This document shows, piece after piece, positions 1 to 8,298 of a stretch of DNA of 32,830 nucleotides (position 1 is its first letter; each line of letters starts with the position of its first letter). Made by a program: the position numbers and the translations under genes. Source of the DNA: RGIG3077 sp964490175 (GTDB lineage: Bacteria > Bacillota > Clostridia > Oscillospirales > Ruminococcaceae); NCBI GenBank assembly GCA_964490175.1, contig CAZBAI010000017.1, forward strand, positions 1 through 32,830. The letters are read 5' to 3'. The notes beneath the pieces are model-generated. The model made no database searches and was not told where the DNA came from. It saw nothing but the letters and a program-made list of their open reading frames with translations.

Positions 1-16
1 GGTTATAGACACTTAA

Positions 17-1525
17 TCAATCCAAAGGCTTCATCGTCGGGAAAAGCAAAACATCACGGATTGACGGGCTATCGGTCAACAGCATTACAAGCCTGTCCAC
101 GCCGAAGCCAAGACCGCCGGTGGGCGCCATTCCGTATTCAAGAGCGGTGACATAATCATAGTCAACCTCGGAGTTGCAGTTGGGGTCATTGGCTTTTTTG
201 AGCGCAACCTGATCCTCAAAGCGCTTTTTCTGATCAATCGGGTCGTTAAGCTCGCTGAAAGCGTTGCCGTATTCCGTGGCGTTTATGAAATACTCAAAAC
301 GTTCGGTAAACGCAGGGTCATTCGGCTTTTTCTTTGCAAGCGGACTGTTTTCAACGGGATAATCATAAATAAATGTGGGCTGTATGAGGTTTTCTTCGAC
401 GAACGCATCAAAAAATTCGACAAGAACCATACCCTTTGTTGCGTTTTCGGGCACTTCTACATGATGCTGCTTTGCGCAATTCCTTGCGTCTTCATCTGTT
501 TTCCAATCATAATAATCACAGCCGGAATACTTTTTCACGGCTTCTATCATTGTGAGTCTTTCCCAATGACCCATATCTATCTCTTCGCCTTGATATGTTA
601 TCACCTTGCTGCCGCAAATCTTTTCGGCAAGGGCAGAATAAAGCTCTTCAACCAAGTCCATCATGCCGTGAAAATCGGTATATGCCTGATAAAGCTCAAT
701 TGTCGTAAATTCAGGGTTGTGCTTGGTGTCCATACCCTCGTTGCGGAAAATTCTGCCGACTTCGTAAACCTTGTCCATTCCGCCGACGATAAGGCGCTTT
801 AAATAAAGCTCGGTTTCAATACGCAGATACATATCCATATCAAGGGTATTGTGATGCGTTGTAAACGGTCTTGCAGACGCTCCGATTTCAATCGGGACAA
901 GAATCGGCGTGTCAACTTCCAAAAATCCCTTTTCGTCAAGAAATTTGCGAATTTCTTTCAAAATCATCGAACGCTTGACAAATGTATCTCTGACATCGGG
1001 GTTGACGATAAGGTCGAGATATCTCTGTCTGTATCGGGTATCGGTGTCCTTTAAGCCGTGCCATTTTTCAGGCAAGGGAAGAAGCGACTTTGAAAGCATT
1101 TCGATTTTTTTTGCGTGAATGGAGATTTCGCCGCGCTTTGTGCGGAATACAAATCCCTCAACGCCTACAATATCGCCGATATCCCACTTTTTAAAATCGG
1201 CAAATTCCTCCGCACCGATATCGTCTGTGCGGACATAAACCTGCATTCTGTCGGAAGAATCACGCACATCGATAAAATTAGCCTTGCCCATATCTCTGCG
1301 GCTCATCATTCTGCCTGCAATGCGCACGGTTTTATTTTCCATTTCCTCAAAATTTGCCCTAATATCGGCATTTTTTGCGTCAACATCAAATTTTGTAACC
1401 TTAAACGGGTCACAGCCCTTTTCACGCAGTTCTTCCAGCTTTTCAAGGCGCACCTTTTTCAGTGCGCTGATATCCTCAATATTTTCGTTTTCCTCGTTTA
1501 TTGTGTTTACATTATTCTCATTCAT
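17..1525 (-). CDS. lysS: Lysyl-tRNA synthetase, class II
   Basis: Charges tRNA-Lys with lysine using ATP in the cytoplasm. The 502-residue protein has the usual class II layout: an N-terminal OB-fold anticodon-binding domain (about residues 65-145, with VRIAGRMMSRR), then the catalytic core with motif 1 near 196-221 (FLDEKGFLEVDTP), motif 2 near 257-276 (VGRIFRNEG and PEFTTIE) and motif 3 near the C-terminus (GLGFGVDRLVMLL). The length matches bacterial LysS (about 490-505). The first 20 residues are acidic and Asn/Glu-rich and are probably a disordered leader. The ATG is preceded by a GAGGAAAG ribosome binding site. It lies 20 bases after greA and shares its promoter. The stop is close to the window edge, so its terminator is not visible. 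Confidence 0.97.
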   Translation of the reverse strand: MNENNVNTINEENENIEDISALKKVRLEKLEELREKGCDPFKVTKFDVDAKNADIRANFEEMENKTVRIAGRMMSRRDMGKANFIDVRDSSDRMQVYVRTDDIGAEEFADFKKWDIGDIVGVEGFVFRTKRGEISIHAKKIEMLSKSLLPLPEKWHGLKDTDTRYRQRYLDLIVNPDVRDTFVKRSMILKEIRKFLDEKGFLEVDTPILVPIEIGASARPFTTHHNTLDMDMYLRIETELYLKRLIVGGMDKVYEVGRIFRNEGMDTKHNPEFTTIELYQAYTDFHGMMDLVEELYSALAEKICGSKVITYQGEEIDMGHWERLTMIEAVKKYSGCDYYDWKTDEDARNCAKQHHVEVPENATKGMVLVEFFDAFVEENLIQPTFIYDYPVENSPLAKKKPNDPAFTERFEYFINATEYGNAFSELNDPIDQKKRFEDQVALKKANDPNCNSEVDYDYVTALEYGMAPTGGLGFGVDRLVMLLTDSPSIRDVLLFPTMKPLD

Positions 1526-1545
1526 AAAAAATACTGCTTTCCTCT

Positions 1546-2028
1546 TTATTCGGGTCTTGAAATTTCGACAACCTTGTATTCAACCTGACCTTTAGGTGCC
1601 GAAACAATAAAATGTTCGCCGACTTTTTTCTTCAATGCCGCCATGCCGATAGGCGATTCATCGGATATTTTTCCGTTAAACGGGTCAGCTTCCTTTGTGC
1701 CGACGATCGAGAGCTTCTGCTGCTTGCCGCTGTCGATTTGCTCGATAGTAACAAGTGTTCCGACGCCGACCTCGGTAACGGAAATATCATCGCCGTCAAC
1801 AATTTCGGCATTTTCAATAACCTTTTGAAGCTCAATTATCTGCGATTCGAGAATACCCTGTTCGTTTTTTGCCTCATCGTATTCCGCATTTTCGGAAAGG
1901 TCGCCGAAACCTCTTGCTTCTTTAAGCTTTTCCGCAACTTCCGTACGTCTTACCGTTACCAAATAGTTAAGCTCTGCCTGAAGCTTTTCAAAACCCTCTC
2001 GGGACATCTGTTTCTTTAATGCTGCCAT
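1546..2028 (-). CDS. greA: Transcription elongation factor GreA
   Basis: Rescues backtracked RNA polymerase by stimulating cleavage of the transcript 3' end in the secondary channel. At 160 residues it is the standard length: an N-terminal coiled-coil hairpin (about residues 1-75, with LNYLVTVRRTEVAEKLKEAR and GDLSENAEYDEAK, which carries the acidic tip residues) and a C-terminal FKBP-like domain (about 80-160, with IVGTKEADPFNGKISDESPIG). The ATG has an ideal AAAGGAG eight bases upstream. The gene is first in a greA-lysS operon, an arrangement common in Firmicutes, and is driven by the consensus-like promoter at 2081-2109. Confidence 0.97.
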   Translation of the reverse strand: MAALKKQMSREGFEKLQAELNYLVTVRRTEVAEKLKEARGFGDLSENAEYDEAKNEQGILESQIIELQKVIENAEIVDGDDISVTEVGVGTLVTIEQIDSGKQQKLSIVGTKEADPFNGKISDESPIGMAALKKKVGEHFIVSAPKGQVEYKVVEISRPE

Positions 2029-2080
2029 ATCATAATCTCCTTTAAATTACGGCAAAAAGCCTAATCTTACCTAAATACAT

Positions 2081-2109
2081 ATTATATATCATTTTTCAAA
2101 AAAAGTCAA
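2081..2109 (-). promoter_or_regulatory. Sigma-A promoter for greA-lysS
   Basis: Read on the minus strand: TTGACT (2109-2104), a 17-base spacer, then TATAAT (2086-2081). The start point should fall near 2074, leaving about 45 bases of leader before the greA ATG. Both hexamers are at or one base from consensus, so this should be a strong housekeeping promoter. The rest of the 289-base gap to the gene at 2318 holds no ORF that I can support. Confidence 0.85.
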
Positions 2110-2317
2110 TAGCTTCAGTCTGATAAATCGCCATTTGTTCACCTGTCAGCGGTGTGAAACCTTTAATAAAGAAAACACACGGCAAAAGCAGAGCATATCT
2201 ATTGTATCACAATAAATAAAAAATCACTCAAAATTTTGCAAAAATATTAAATCGGCAGTAGCAAGTCGGAATTTATGCGCATAATATGTTAAAAAATCAA
2301 AAAGGAGATTTCTTCTT

Positions 2318-3355
2318 ATGCGTTTATTTCTCGGCGGCGTTACACCAAACGGATTTAAAAATGAGTTTGAAGCGTGCGTTAGGCACGGCGATTTTTACGG
2401 CTACATTCTTAAAGGCGGTCCGGGAACGGGCAAATCCACGCTAATGAAAAAGCTTATGCAAAAATGCGATGACTGCGATATATACTGTTGCTCTTCTGAT
2501 ATAAATTCGATTGACGCCGTCGTATTTCCCTCAAAAAAGATTTATGTTGTCGATGGCACTGCCCCGCACGTTATGGAACCGCAATATCCGGCTTTGAACG
2601 GCGAATACATCAATCTGGGTGAATTTTGGGATAAATCCAAGCTTTTGCCACACAAAGAAACGCTGAAATACTGCTTTTGCGAAAACGCCGCATTTCACAA
2701 ACGTGCCGCAAAATTCGTCTGCGCCTGCGGCGAGCTTTTCGGCGGACTTTATGACTATTGCGCCTCATGTGTGCTAAAAGAAAAGCTTGACGCATTTGTA
2801 CAGCGCTTTTCAAAAAAGGCTTTCGGCAAGCCGCTTGATGTTGAGGGGATTGCGGAAAACCGTCAGCTTTCCGCAATTACAGCGCAAGGCTATATAACGC
2901 AGGAAATAGACAGCGATTATACCGTTATTGCCGTTTGCGATGATTATCTTGCGGTTTCTTCCGCTTTGCTTCGGCTTGTCTGCTCTCAGGCGCTTTCACG
3001 TGGGCTTTGCGTTTATGTTTCTCATTGCCGAATTGTGCCGTCAAGCCCTATTGAGGCGCTGCTTATTCCCGAAAAAAAGCTTGCGTTTGTCAGTGAGAAT
3101 TTTTTGAATAATATGCATTACGACTGCATAAAAAGAATCAACGGAATGCGCTTTTACGATACAAAGCGACTGCTTGAAAAAAAGCAAAAGCTCTCGTTTG
3201 ATAAATCGGCAGGCTCGGAGCTTTGCAATGAAGCGGCAAATTCAATTGCCTCGGCGCTGAAAATTCACGATGAAATCGAAAAATACTACATAAACGCCAT
3301 GGATTTTTCAAAGCTTGACAGTATTTATGAAAAAATCTTAAGCTCAATTGAATAA
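2318..3355 (+). CDS. P-loop ATPase-like protein of unknown function
   Basis: The 345-residue protein has a perfect Walker A motif, GGPGTGKST, at residues 33-41, preceded by a hydrophobic strand, so it should bind nucleotide. It resembles a family of uncharacterised Clostridia/Bacilli ATPases (the PRK06851 type, named from memory). Its second half looks like a copy of the first: residues 28-78 (strand, P-loop, helix, then NSIDAVVFPSKKIYVV) align by eye with 202-258 (strand, helix, then SSPIEALLIPEKKLAFV). In the second copy the P-loop is replaced by VCDDYLAVSS and cannot bind phosphate in the usual way. It is Cys-rich (for example IYCCSS). A ribosome binding site AAAGGAG lies upstream of the ATG; I see a CATAAT at 2280-2285 but no convincing -35. 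It stands alone, convergent with the next gene. The biological role is unknown. Confidence 0.85.
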   Translation: MRLFLGGVTPNGFKNEFEACVRHGDFYGYILKGGPGTGKSTLMKKLMQKCDDCDIYCCSSDINSIDAVVFPSKKIYVVDGTAPHVMEPQYPALNGEYINLGEFWDKSKLLPHKETLKYCFCENAAFHKRAAKFVCACGELFGGLYDYCASCVLKEKLDAFVQRFSKKAFGKPLDVEGIAENRQLSAITAQGYITQEIDSDYTVIAVCDDYLAVSSALLRLVCSQALSRGLCVYVSHCRIVPSSPIEALLIPEKKLAFVSENFLNNMHYDCIKRINGMRFYDTKRLLEKKQKLSFDKSAGSELCNEAANSIASALKIHDEIEKYYINAMDFSKLDSIYEKILSSIE

Positions 3356-3368
3356 CCTTGCGCAAAAT

Positions 3369-3397
3369 ATCCCCACTGCCTTTAAGACGGTGGGGAT
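3369..3397. terminator. Possible bidirectional terminator hairpin
   Basis: An inverted repeat ATCCCCAC (3369-3376) / GTGGGGAT (3390-3397) lies between two convergent genes, 13 bases after one stop and 15 bases after the other. On the minus strand the stem is followed by ATTTTG; on the plus strand the tail is not U-rich. The placement suggests termination, but the weak tails make it uncertain. Confidence 0.45.
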
Positions 3398-3412
3398 CGT
3401 TCAAGCTGTTTA

Positions 3413-4252
3413 TCATTGCGCTTTAAGCGTTACACTTACAATTTCGGGGCGATTGAAAACCCGAAACGGAAAACCGCTGTTGCCTATGCCACGTGATATA
3501 TATTCCGTAAGTTCGCCGCATTTATGCTCGCCGAAGGTTAATTTCGGCAAAATGCCCTGATCGGGCGCATACAGCCCCTGCGTAAACGGCAGGCGTATCT
3601 GACCGCCGTGAGCATGCCCGCAAAAGGCGATGTCGGCACCGTTTTCGCTGTAATATTCGATTTCTTCGGGATTGTGCGAAAGCAAAATCGTCAATGCCGA
3701 ATCATCGGTCTGCGCCATCAGCTTTTCAAGAACGTTGCTTTGCAGTGAAGCGCTATCTAACCCGACAATTTGGATTTTTGCTTTGTCTATCTCGATTTGC
3801 GCAATTTCGTTTTCAAGAACCATCACACCGTCGCAAAGCATCGCTTCTTTCATCTCTTCATATTCATCGCTGCTTCTTTCGTGATTCCCCGTGACATAAT
3901 ATACGGGAGAAATTTCGACAAGCCCCGAAACAAGCTCCTTTGAGTTATCACAGCCCTTAAAATTGCTGTCGATAATATCTCCGGTGATAACGATAATATC
4001 GGGTGAAAGCGAATTTACAATATTTAAAATATTTTGCTGATTTTCTCCGCAATGCTTGTTATGATAATCCGAGATTTGCACTATTTTGAATCCGTCAAAT
4101 TCCGAGGCAACTTTCGATTCGGAATATTCGTACTCGCTGACTGTGATATCATTATTTTGCCAATATGCGAAAATGCCGAAAATTATAACCGTTATCAGCA
4201 ACGCCACACGCCTTTTCGCCCTTTTGGAAAGCTTTATGGCATTAAAATTCAA
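3413..4252 (-). CDS. Membrane-anchored metallophosphoesterase (YkuE/YaeI-like)
   Basis: A calcineurin-like metallophosphatase of about 279 residues. The signature motifs appear in order: QISDYHN (D62, H64), ITGDIID (D92), VTGNHE (N123, H124), LLSHNPE, and FCGHAHGGQIRLP, which together supply the two-metal site. A basic N-terminus (KLSKRAKRR) followed by a hydrophobic helix at about residues 15-31 suggests a membrane anchor with the enzyme outside the cytoplasm. Relatives act on lipid or cell-envelope phosphoesters, but the substrate here is not known. I chose the TTG at 4252 because it sits eight bases after AGAGG; a GTG at 4261 is in frame but lies inside that ribosome binding site. The gene is monocistronic, with its own promoter at 4333-4361. 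Confidence 0.88.
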   Translation of the reverse strand: MNFNAIKLSKRAKRRVALLITVIIFGIFAYWQNNDITVSEYEYSESKVASEFDGFKIVQISDYHNKHCGENQQNILNIVNSLSPDIIVITGDIIDSNFKGCDNSKELVSGLVEISPVYYVTGNHERSSDEYEEMKEAMLCDGVMVLENEIAQIEIDKAKIQIVGLDSASLQSNVLEKLMAQTDDSALTILLSHNPEEIEYYSENGADIAFCGHAHGGQIRLPFTQGLYAPDQGILPKLTFGEHKCGELTEYISRGIGNSGFPFRVFNRPEIVSVTLKAQ

Positions 4253-4332
4253 AGTACTCACCTCTTTGCGAAAATATATCCGGCCCGATGTGTAAAATAT
4301 ATGAGCATACCACTTTATTCATAACAAAATTT

Positions 4333-4361
4333 AGTATACCCTTATTCGCAAAAAATGTCAA
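4333..4361 (-). promoter_or_regulatory. Sigma-A promoter for the metallophosphoesterase gene
   Basis: On the minus strand: TTGACA (4361-4356), a 17-base spacer, TATACT (4338-4333). This gives a leader of about 75 bases. It stands back-to-back with the promoter at 4406-4434 that drives the rhamnose genes. Confidence 0.8.
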
Positions 4362-4405
4362 CAAAGGCGCTTTTTGCCCTTTGCCTTTTCAATATCGGCA
4401 ATTTC

Positions 4406-4434
4406 TTGACATACAAAGATTTTTGTGGTAAAAT
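4406..4434 (+). promoter_or_regulatory. Sigma-A promoter for the glycosyltransferase-rmlD-rmlC operon
   Basis: TTGACA (4406-4411), a 17-base spacer, TAAAAT (4429-4434). The predicted start point is near 4441, about 42 bases before the ATG at 4483. No operator-like repeat is evident between this and the divergent promoter. Confidence 0.82.
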
Positions 4435-4482
4435 TTTAATGTAGGTATGTGAATGAATATATGTTTTTAAGGTTTGATTTTT

Positions 4483-5418
4483 ATGGTTGATATTCTCATG
4501 GCTGTTTTCAACGGCGAAAGCTTCGTCAAAAAGCAGATTGAATCTATCCTTGCACAAGATTGCGCCGACTGGCATCTGATTATCAGAGATGACGGTTCAA
4601 GCGACAACAGCGTTAAAATAATCTGTGATATTATGAAAAAACACCCTGACAAAATCACACTTGTTTGCGCCGAAAATTCGGGCAGTGCAAAGGCAAATTT
4701 TTTTGAACTTATGAAGCTTTCAAAAAGCGAATACGCAATGTTTTGCGACCATGACGATTTTTGGCTTGAAAACAAAATATCGCTGACCTTAAACAAAATG
4801 CGGCGCATGGAAAAAAAGCTCGGCAGGCAAACGCCTTTGCTCGTGCACACCGATTTAAGCGTTGCCGATAAGGATTTAAACAAAACAGCCGAATCTTTTT
4901 TTGAATATCAGGGGCTTGACAAGCGTGCCAAATCGCTTGAAAAATTGCTTGCGCAAAACAATATCACCGGCTGTACGGTTATGATAAACAAAGCTTTATG
5001 CCGGCTTTGCGCAAAAACCTTTCCAAAAGATCTTGAAAGCGCTGTTTTAATGCACGATTGGTGGCTCGGTCTTTTAGCGGCGGCGTGCGGCAGCATAGGC
5101 TTTGTGGACGCCCCTACCATACTCTACCGTCAGCACGGCAGCAATGAGCTGGGTGCGGTTGACACCAAAAGCCCGAAATATATAATCAGGTGCTTAAAAA
5201 TGCGCAAAACAACGGGCAGGCTCGGCGCAACGTATATTCAGGCCGCCGCTTTATATGCCGCACTCAAAGACAGTGCAGACGACAAAACGCTTGCCGTTAT
5301 AAAGCGCTTTGTGACGATTCCCGCTATGAATAAAATCGCAAGGATTTATACAATAATAAAATACGGCTACAAAAAGCAGAATTTTGTTTCTCTTTTAGGG
5401 CAGCTGATTTTCTGCTGA
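4483..5418 (+). CDS. Glycosyltransferase family 2, probable rhamnosyltransferase
   Basis: A 311-residue GT-A fold transferase. The N-terminal nucleotide-sugar site is clear: VDILMAVFNG at the start, RDDGSSD (D36, D37) and CDHDDFW (residues 88-94, the metal-binding DxD equivalent). HDWW (191-194) and YRQHG (215-219) are typical of the GT2 subgroup that includes rhamnosyltransferases. With the dTDP-rhamnose genes rmlD and rmlC next to it, it most likely adds L-rhamnose to a cell-wall or capsular polysaccharide; the acceptor is unknown. No transmembrane helix is obvious. The start is the ATG at 4483, ten bases after AAGG; an in-frame TTG at 4474 is too close to that site. First gene of a three-gene operon. 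Confidence 0.85.
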   Translation: MVDILMAVFNGESFVKKQIESILAQDCADWHLIIRDDGSSDNSVKIICDIMKKHPDKITLVCAENSGSAKANFFELMKLSKSEYAMFCDHDDFWLENKISLTLNKMRRMEKKLGRQTPLLVHTDLSVADKDLNKTAESFFEYQGLDKRAKSLEKLLAQNNITGCTVMINKALCRLCAKTFPKDLESAVLMHDWWLGLLAAACGSIGFVDAPTILYRQHGSNELGAVDTKSPKYIIRCLKMRKTTGRLGATYIQAAALYAALKDSADDKTLAVIKRFVTIPAMNKIARIYTIIKYGYKKQNFVSLLGQLIFC

Positions 5419-5447
5419 TTGATAAAAAACAAAGGAGAATAAATTTT

Positions 5448-6335
5448 ATGAAGCTTCTTATTACCGGTGCAAACGGTCAGCTCGGAAACGAGCTTCGCTC
5501 GATTATTTCCACATCAAATTCCGAAATCGGGCAAATTGATGCGCAATGGTTTAACGCCGATTATGTCGATGTTGACAATCTCGATATTTCAAACCTCGAA
5601 GCGGTGCTTGAATTTGTAGAAAAAAACCGATATGACGCAATCATAAACTGTGCGGCTTACACCGATGTAAACGGTTGCGAAACCAATGTTGACACCGCAA
5701 TGAGGGTCAATGCTTTCGGGCCTAAAAATCTGGCAATTGCCGCCGAAAAATGCGGTGCGAAATTTTTGCACGTTTCAACCGATTATGTTTTTGAAGGCAA
5801 CGGCACAAAGCCTTATGTCGAATGGGATATCTGCGCTCCGCAAAGCGTTTACGGTCATTCAAAGCACTTGGGAGAATGCTATGTAAAGGACTTTTGCTCA
5901 AGATATTTTATCGTGCGCACATCATGGCTTTACGGCAGTGTGGGCAACAATTTTGTGAGAAGTATTATCCGCAACGGCAGGAAATCAGGCTCGCTCAAAG
6001 TTGTCAATGACCAAAGAGGCAATCCTACAAACGCAAACGATCTTGCTTACCACATACTAAAACTTATTTTGACAAACGAATACGGCGTTTATCACTGCAC
6101 AGGCAGCGGCGAATGCTCATGGTATGATTTTGCCTGTGAGATAATAAAGCTTGCAAAGGTCGATTGCACCGTCAATCCCTGCACGACCGATGAATATCCC
6201 ACGCCGGCAAAGCGCCCTGCATATTCATCACTCGATAACGCCGCACTGCGCTGCATAGGGCTTGACGAAATGCGTGATTGGAAAGACGCATTGCGCACGG
6301 GAATTGAAAAAATATTGGCAAACGGCGTAGACTGA
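5448..6335 (+). CDS. rmlD: dTDP-4-dehydrorhamnose reductase
   Basis: Last step of dTDP-L-rhamnose synthesis: NAD(P)H-dependent reduction of dTDP-4-dehydro-L-rhamnose. This 295-residue short-chain dehydrogenase shows the Rossmann motif GANGQLG (residues 7-13), the AAYTDV region (69-74), STDYVF (110-115) and the catalytic pair Y135/K139 in YGHSK. Length is normal for RmlD. A strong AAAGGAG precedes the ATG, 29 bases after the glycosyltransferase stop. It is followed by rmlC, but rmlA and rmlB are not in the window and must lie elsewhere if the pathway is complete. Confidence 0.95.
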   Translation: MKLLITGANGQLGNELRSIISTSNSEIGQIDAQWFNADYVDVDNLDISNLEAVLEFVEKNRYDAIINCAAYTDVNGCETNVDTAMRVNAFGPKNLAIAAEKCGAKFLHVSTDYVFEGNGTKPYVEWDICAPQSVYGHSKHLGECYVKDFCSRYFIVRTSWLYGSVGNNFVRSIIRNGRKSGSLKVVNDQRGNPTNANDLAYHILKLILTNEYGVYHCTGSGECSWYDFACEIIKLAKVDCTVNPCTTDEYPTPAKRPAYSSLDNAALRCIGLDEMRDWKDALRTGIEKILANGVD

Positions 6336-6376
6336 ACACAAAAAACGAAATACAGAAAATAAAGGAAAAAACGATT

Positions 6377-6940
6377 ATGGGAAAATTTAATTTTATAGAA
6401 ACGGGAATTGACGGACTTTATGTAATTGAGCCTACCGTATTCGGCGACAGCCGAGGATATTTTATGGAAACCTATCAGCAGAGCGAATTTGCCGCAGGCG
6501 GCGTTGACATGAAATTTGTTCAGGATAACGAATCCTGCTCGTCAAAGGGCGTTTTAAGAGGACTTCACTTTCAGAAAAACAACCCGCAAGGCAAGCTTGT
6601 GAGAGTAATCGACGGCGAGGTTTTCGATGTTGCCGTTGATTTGCGCAAAAACTCCGAAACCTACGGCAAGTGGTACGGTGTGACTTTAAGCGCCGAAAAC
6701 AAGCGCCAATTTTATATCCCCGAGGGCTTTGCGCACGGATTTTTGGTCACTTCCGAAAAAGCGACCTTTGTTTACAAATGCACAAGGCTTTATGACCCTG
6801 CCGATGAGGGCGGCCTTATGTGGAACGACCCCGAAATCGGTATAAAATGGCCGCTTGAAGGCATTGAGGATATCAAACTCAGCGAAAAGGATAAGAAAAA
6901 TCCCGCATTTAAGGATTTGGACTTTGCATTTGATATTTAA
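6377..6940 (+). CDS. rmlC: dTDP-4-dehydrorhamnose 3,5-epimerase
   Basis: Epimerises C3 and C5 of dTDP-4-dehydro-6-deoxyglucose, the step before RmlD. The 187-residue cupin has the family signatures: EPTVFGDSRGYFMETY near the N-terminus, SKGVLRGLHFQ with catalytic H64, and YKCTRLYDPADEGG leading to WNDPEIGIKWP. The length fits the family. An AAAGGA site lies upstream, and the gene follows rmlD by 41 bases. It ends the operon; a strong terminator begins about 20 bases downstream. Confidence 0.95.
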   Translation: MGKFNFIETGIDGLYVIEPTVFGDSRGYFMETYQQSEFAAGGVDMKFVQDNESCSSKGVLRGLHFQKNNPQGKLVRVIDGEVFDVAVDLRKNSETYGKWYGVTLSAENKRQFYIPEGFAHGFLVTSEKATFVYKCTRLYDPADEGGLMWNDPEIGIKWPLEGIEDIKLSEKDKKNPAFKDLDFAFDI

Positions 6941-6960
6941 CAGTGTTTGCAAATCAAACG

Positions 6961-7004
6961 CCCCTTTTGAGAGATTTTCGTTCTCTCAAAAGGGGTTTGT
7001 TTTT
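6961..7004 (+). terminator. Intrinsic terminator after rmlC
   Basis: A perfect 14-base inverted repeat, CCCCTTTTGAGAGA (6961-6974) and TCTCTCAAAAGGGG (6982-6995), has a 7-base loop and is followed by TTTGTTTTT. It ends the plus-strand rhamnose operon and lies against the convergent histidine kinase stop. The minus-strand tail (CGTTTGATTTG) is poorer but may still allow some two-way termination. Confidence 0.92.
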
Positions 7005-7005
7005 A

Positions 7006-8271
7006 TTACAATATCGTCACAAAGCGCGTCAGCTCGCCGTCGGCACTGTAAACATCGATCTTTCCGCCGTGTTCATCTACAATGCCTTTTGCGATTGAAA
7101 GTCCCAATCCGCTGCCGCCGGTATCTCTCGCTCTTGATTTATCAACCCGATAAAAACGTTCAAAAACCTTTTCCTGCGCCTGCACCGGAATCGGTTCGCC
7201 CGTATTTGCAACAATAAGCCGCACTTTTGAGCGTTTTTCGTCGGGGTCAAGCGTAACGTAAAGCTTACCGTTTTCGTTTGAATGCTTCAGCGCATTATCC
7301 AGCAATATCGTCACAAGCTGTTTGATTTTGTCCTCATCGCCGTTAATCGTCAAATCCGAGGCAATAGCGGTTTCAAGGGTTCTGCCTTTTTCAAACACAA
7401 GCGATTCAAAAACAAGGCACACGCCGACAACGGTTTCGCTTATATTAAACTTTTTCATAACCGCTCTTTCTTCACCCGAATCGGTTTTGGCTATATACAA
7501 AAGGCTGTGCACCAGTTTGGACATTCTCTCCGTTTCGGTGCGGATATAATCAAGCCACTTTTTCTGCTCGCCGACGCTCGATTCGGGGTTTGACTGCACA
7601 ACGTCCATATTCGCTTCAATCACGGTTAAAGGCGTTTTCAGCTCATGGCTTGCATCGGCAATAAAACGTTTTTGCTTTTCCCACGCCTCTTTTATCGGAT
7701 TTGAAGCCCAGCGTGCCAAAAATATACTGATAATCAAAACCATCAATATACTAAAAGCGGAAATCAGCAAAAGAATTACCAGAAGTCGGTTAAGCGTATT
7801 TATTTCAATCGTTCTGTCAAGAAGCACGATATTTGTGCGATAATCGTTTTTCACCTCACGCAGATATCTGTATTCAACATCACCGATGAGCACTATTCCG
7901 TCATCGCTTTTGGCATCAAGAATATAATTGCAGGCTTCTTTCAAATCCTCCAAAGTTACCGGCTCGTTCATTTGATATTGAGCGGTAAAATTTTTATGCC
8001 AATCCACATTCACAAGAATGCAGTTGCGATACATATTATTATCGTCAATCATCCCGAACTTGGTGTCCGAATTTTCGTTTGGCTGCAAATCGGCGGTGTT
8101 GCCGGGCACATCAACATTTCCGAGTGCAAGCGTCGCCTCCATAATATCATACGACTGCCTGATTTCGGAATTGCGCATAAGGAAGAAAACCGCTCCGACA
8201 ATAGTTAAAACAAACACCGTCATTATCAGCATTATAACAAAAACAAACCTTCTTCGCAGCCGCTTTATCAA
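7006..8271 (-). CDS. Sensor histidine kinase (two-component system)
   Basis: A 421-residue membrane histidine kinase. TM1 at about residues 9-32 and TM2 at about 161-186 enclose an extracellular sensor region of about 130 residues with no family I recognise. Next come the HisKA domain with phospho-acceptor H209 (ADASHELKTPLTV), the ATPase N-box NALKH (N325), a degenerate G1 region (ANTGEP) and the G2 box GGSGLGLSI (385-393). I cannot recognise a HAMP domain; the linker between TM2 and HisKA is only about 15 residues. The start is a TTG nine bases after GGGAGG; no ATG fits better. It lies 27 bases after its partner regulator. The signal is unknown. Confidence 0.93.
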   Translation of the reverse strand: MIKRLRRRFVFVIMLIMTVFVLTIVGAVFFLMRNSEIRQSYDIMEATLALGNVDVPGNTADLQPNENSDTKFGMIDDNNMYRNCILVNVDWHKNFTAQYQMNEPVTLEDLKEACNYILDAKSDDGIVLIGDVEYRYLREVKNDYRTNIVLLDRTIEINTLNRLLVILLLISAFSILMVLIISIFLARWASNPIKEAWEKQKRFIADASHELKTPLTVIEANMDVVQSNPESSVGEQKKWLDYIRTETERMSKLVHSLLYIAKTDSGEERAVMKKFNISETVVGVCLVFESLVFEKGRTLETAIASDLTINGDEDKIKQLVTILLDNALKHSNENGKLYVTLDPDEKRSKVRLIVANTGEPIPVQAQEKVFERFYRVDKSRARDTGGSGLGLSIAKGIVDEHGGKIDVYSADGELTRFVTIL

Positions 8272-8298
8272 CGGAATCTCCCTCCCCTTTTTGCAGAT

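Noticed and set aside
2200..2214. Palindrome TATTGT-ATC-ACAATA in the greA upstream gap, considered as an operator
   Set aside because: It is short and A/T-rich, lies 90 bases outside the greA promoter and not over a recognisable promoter for the ATPase gene; chance is the simpler explanation.
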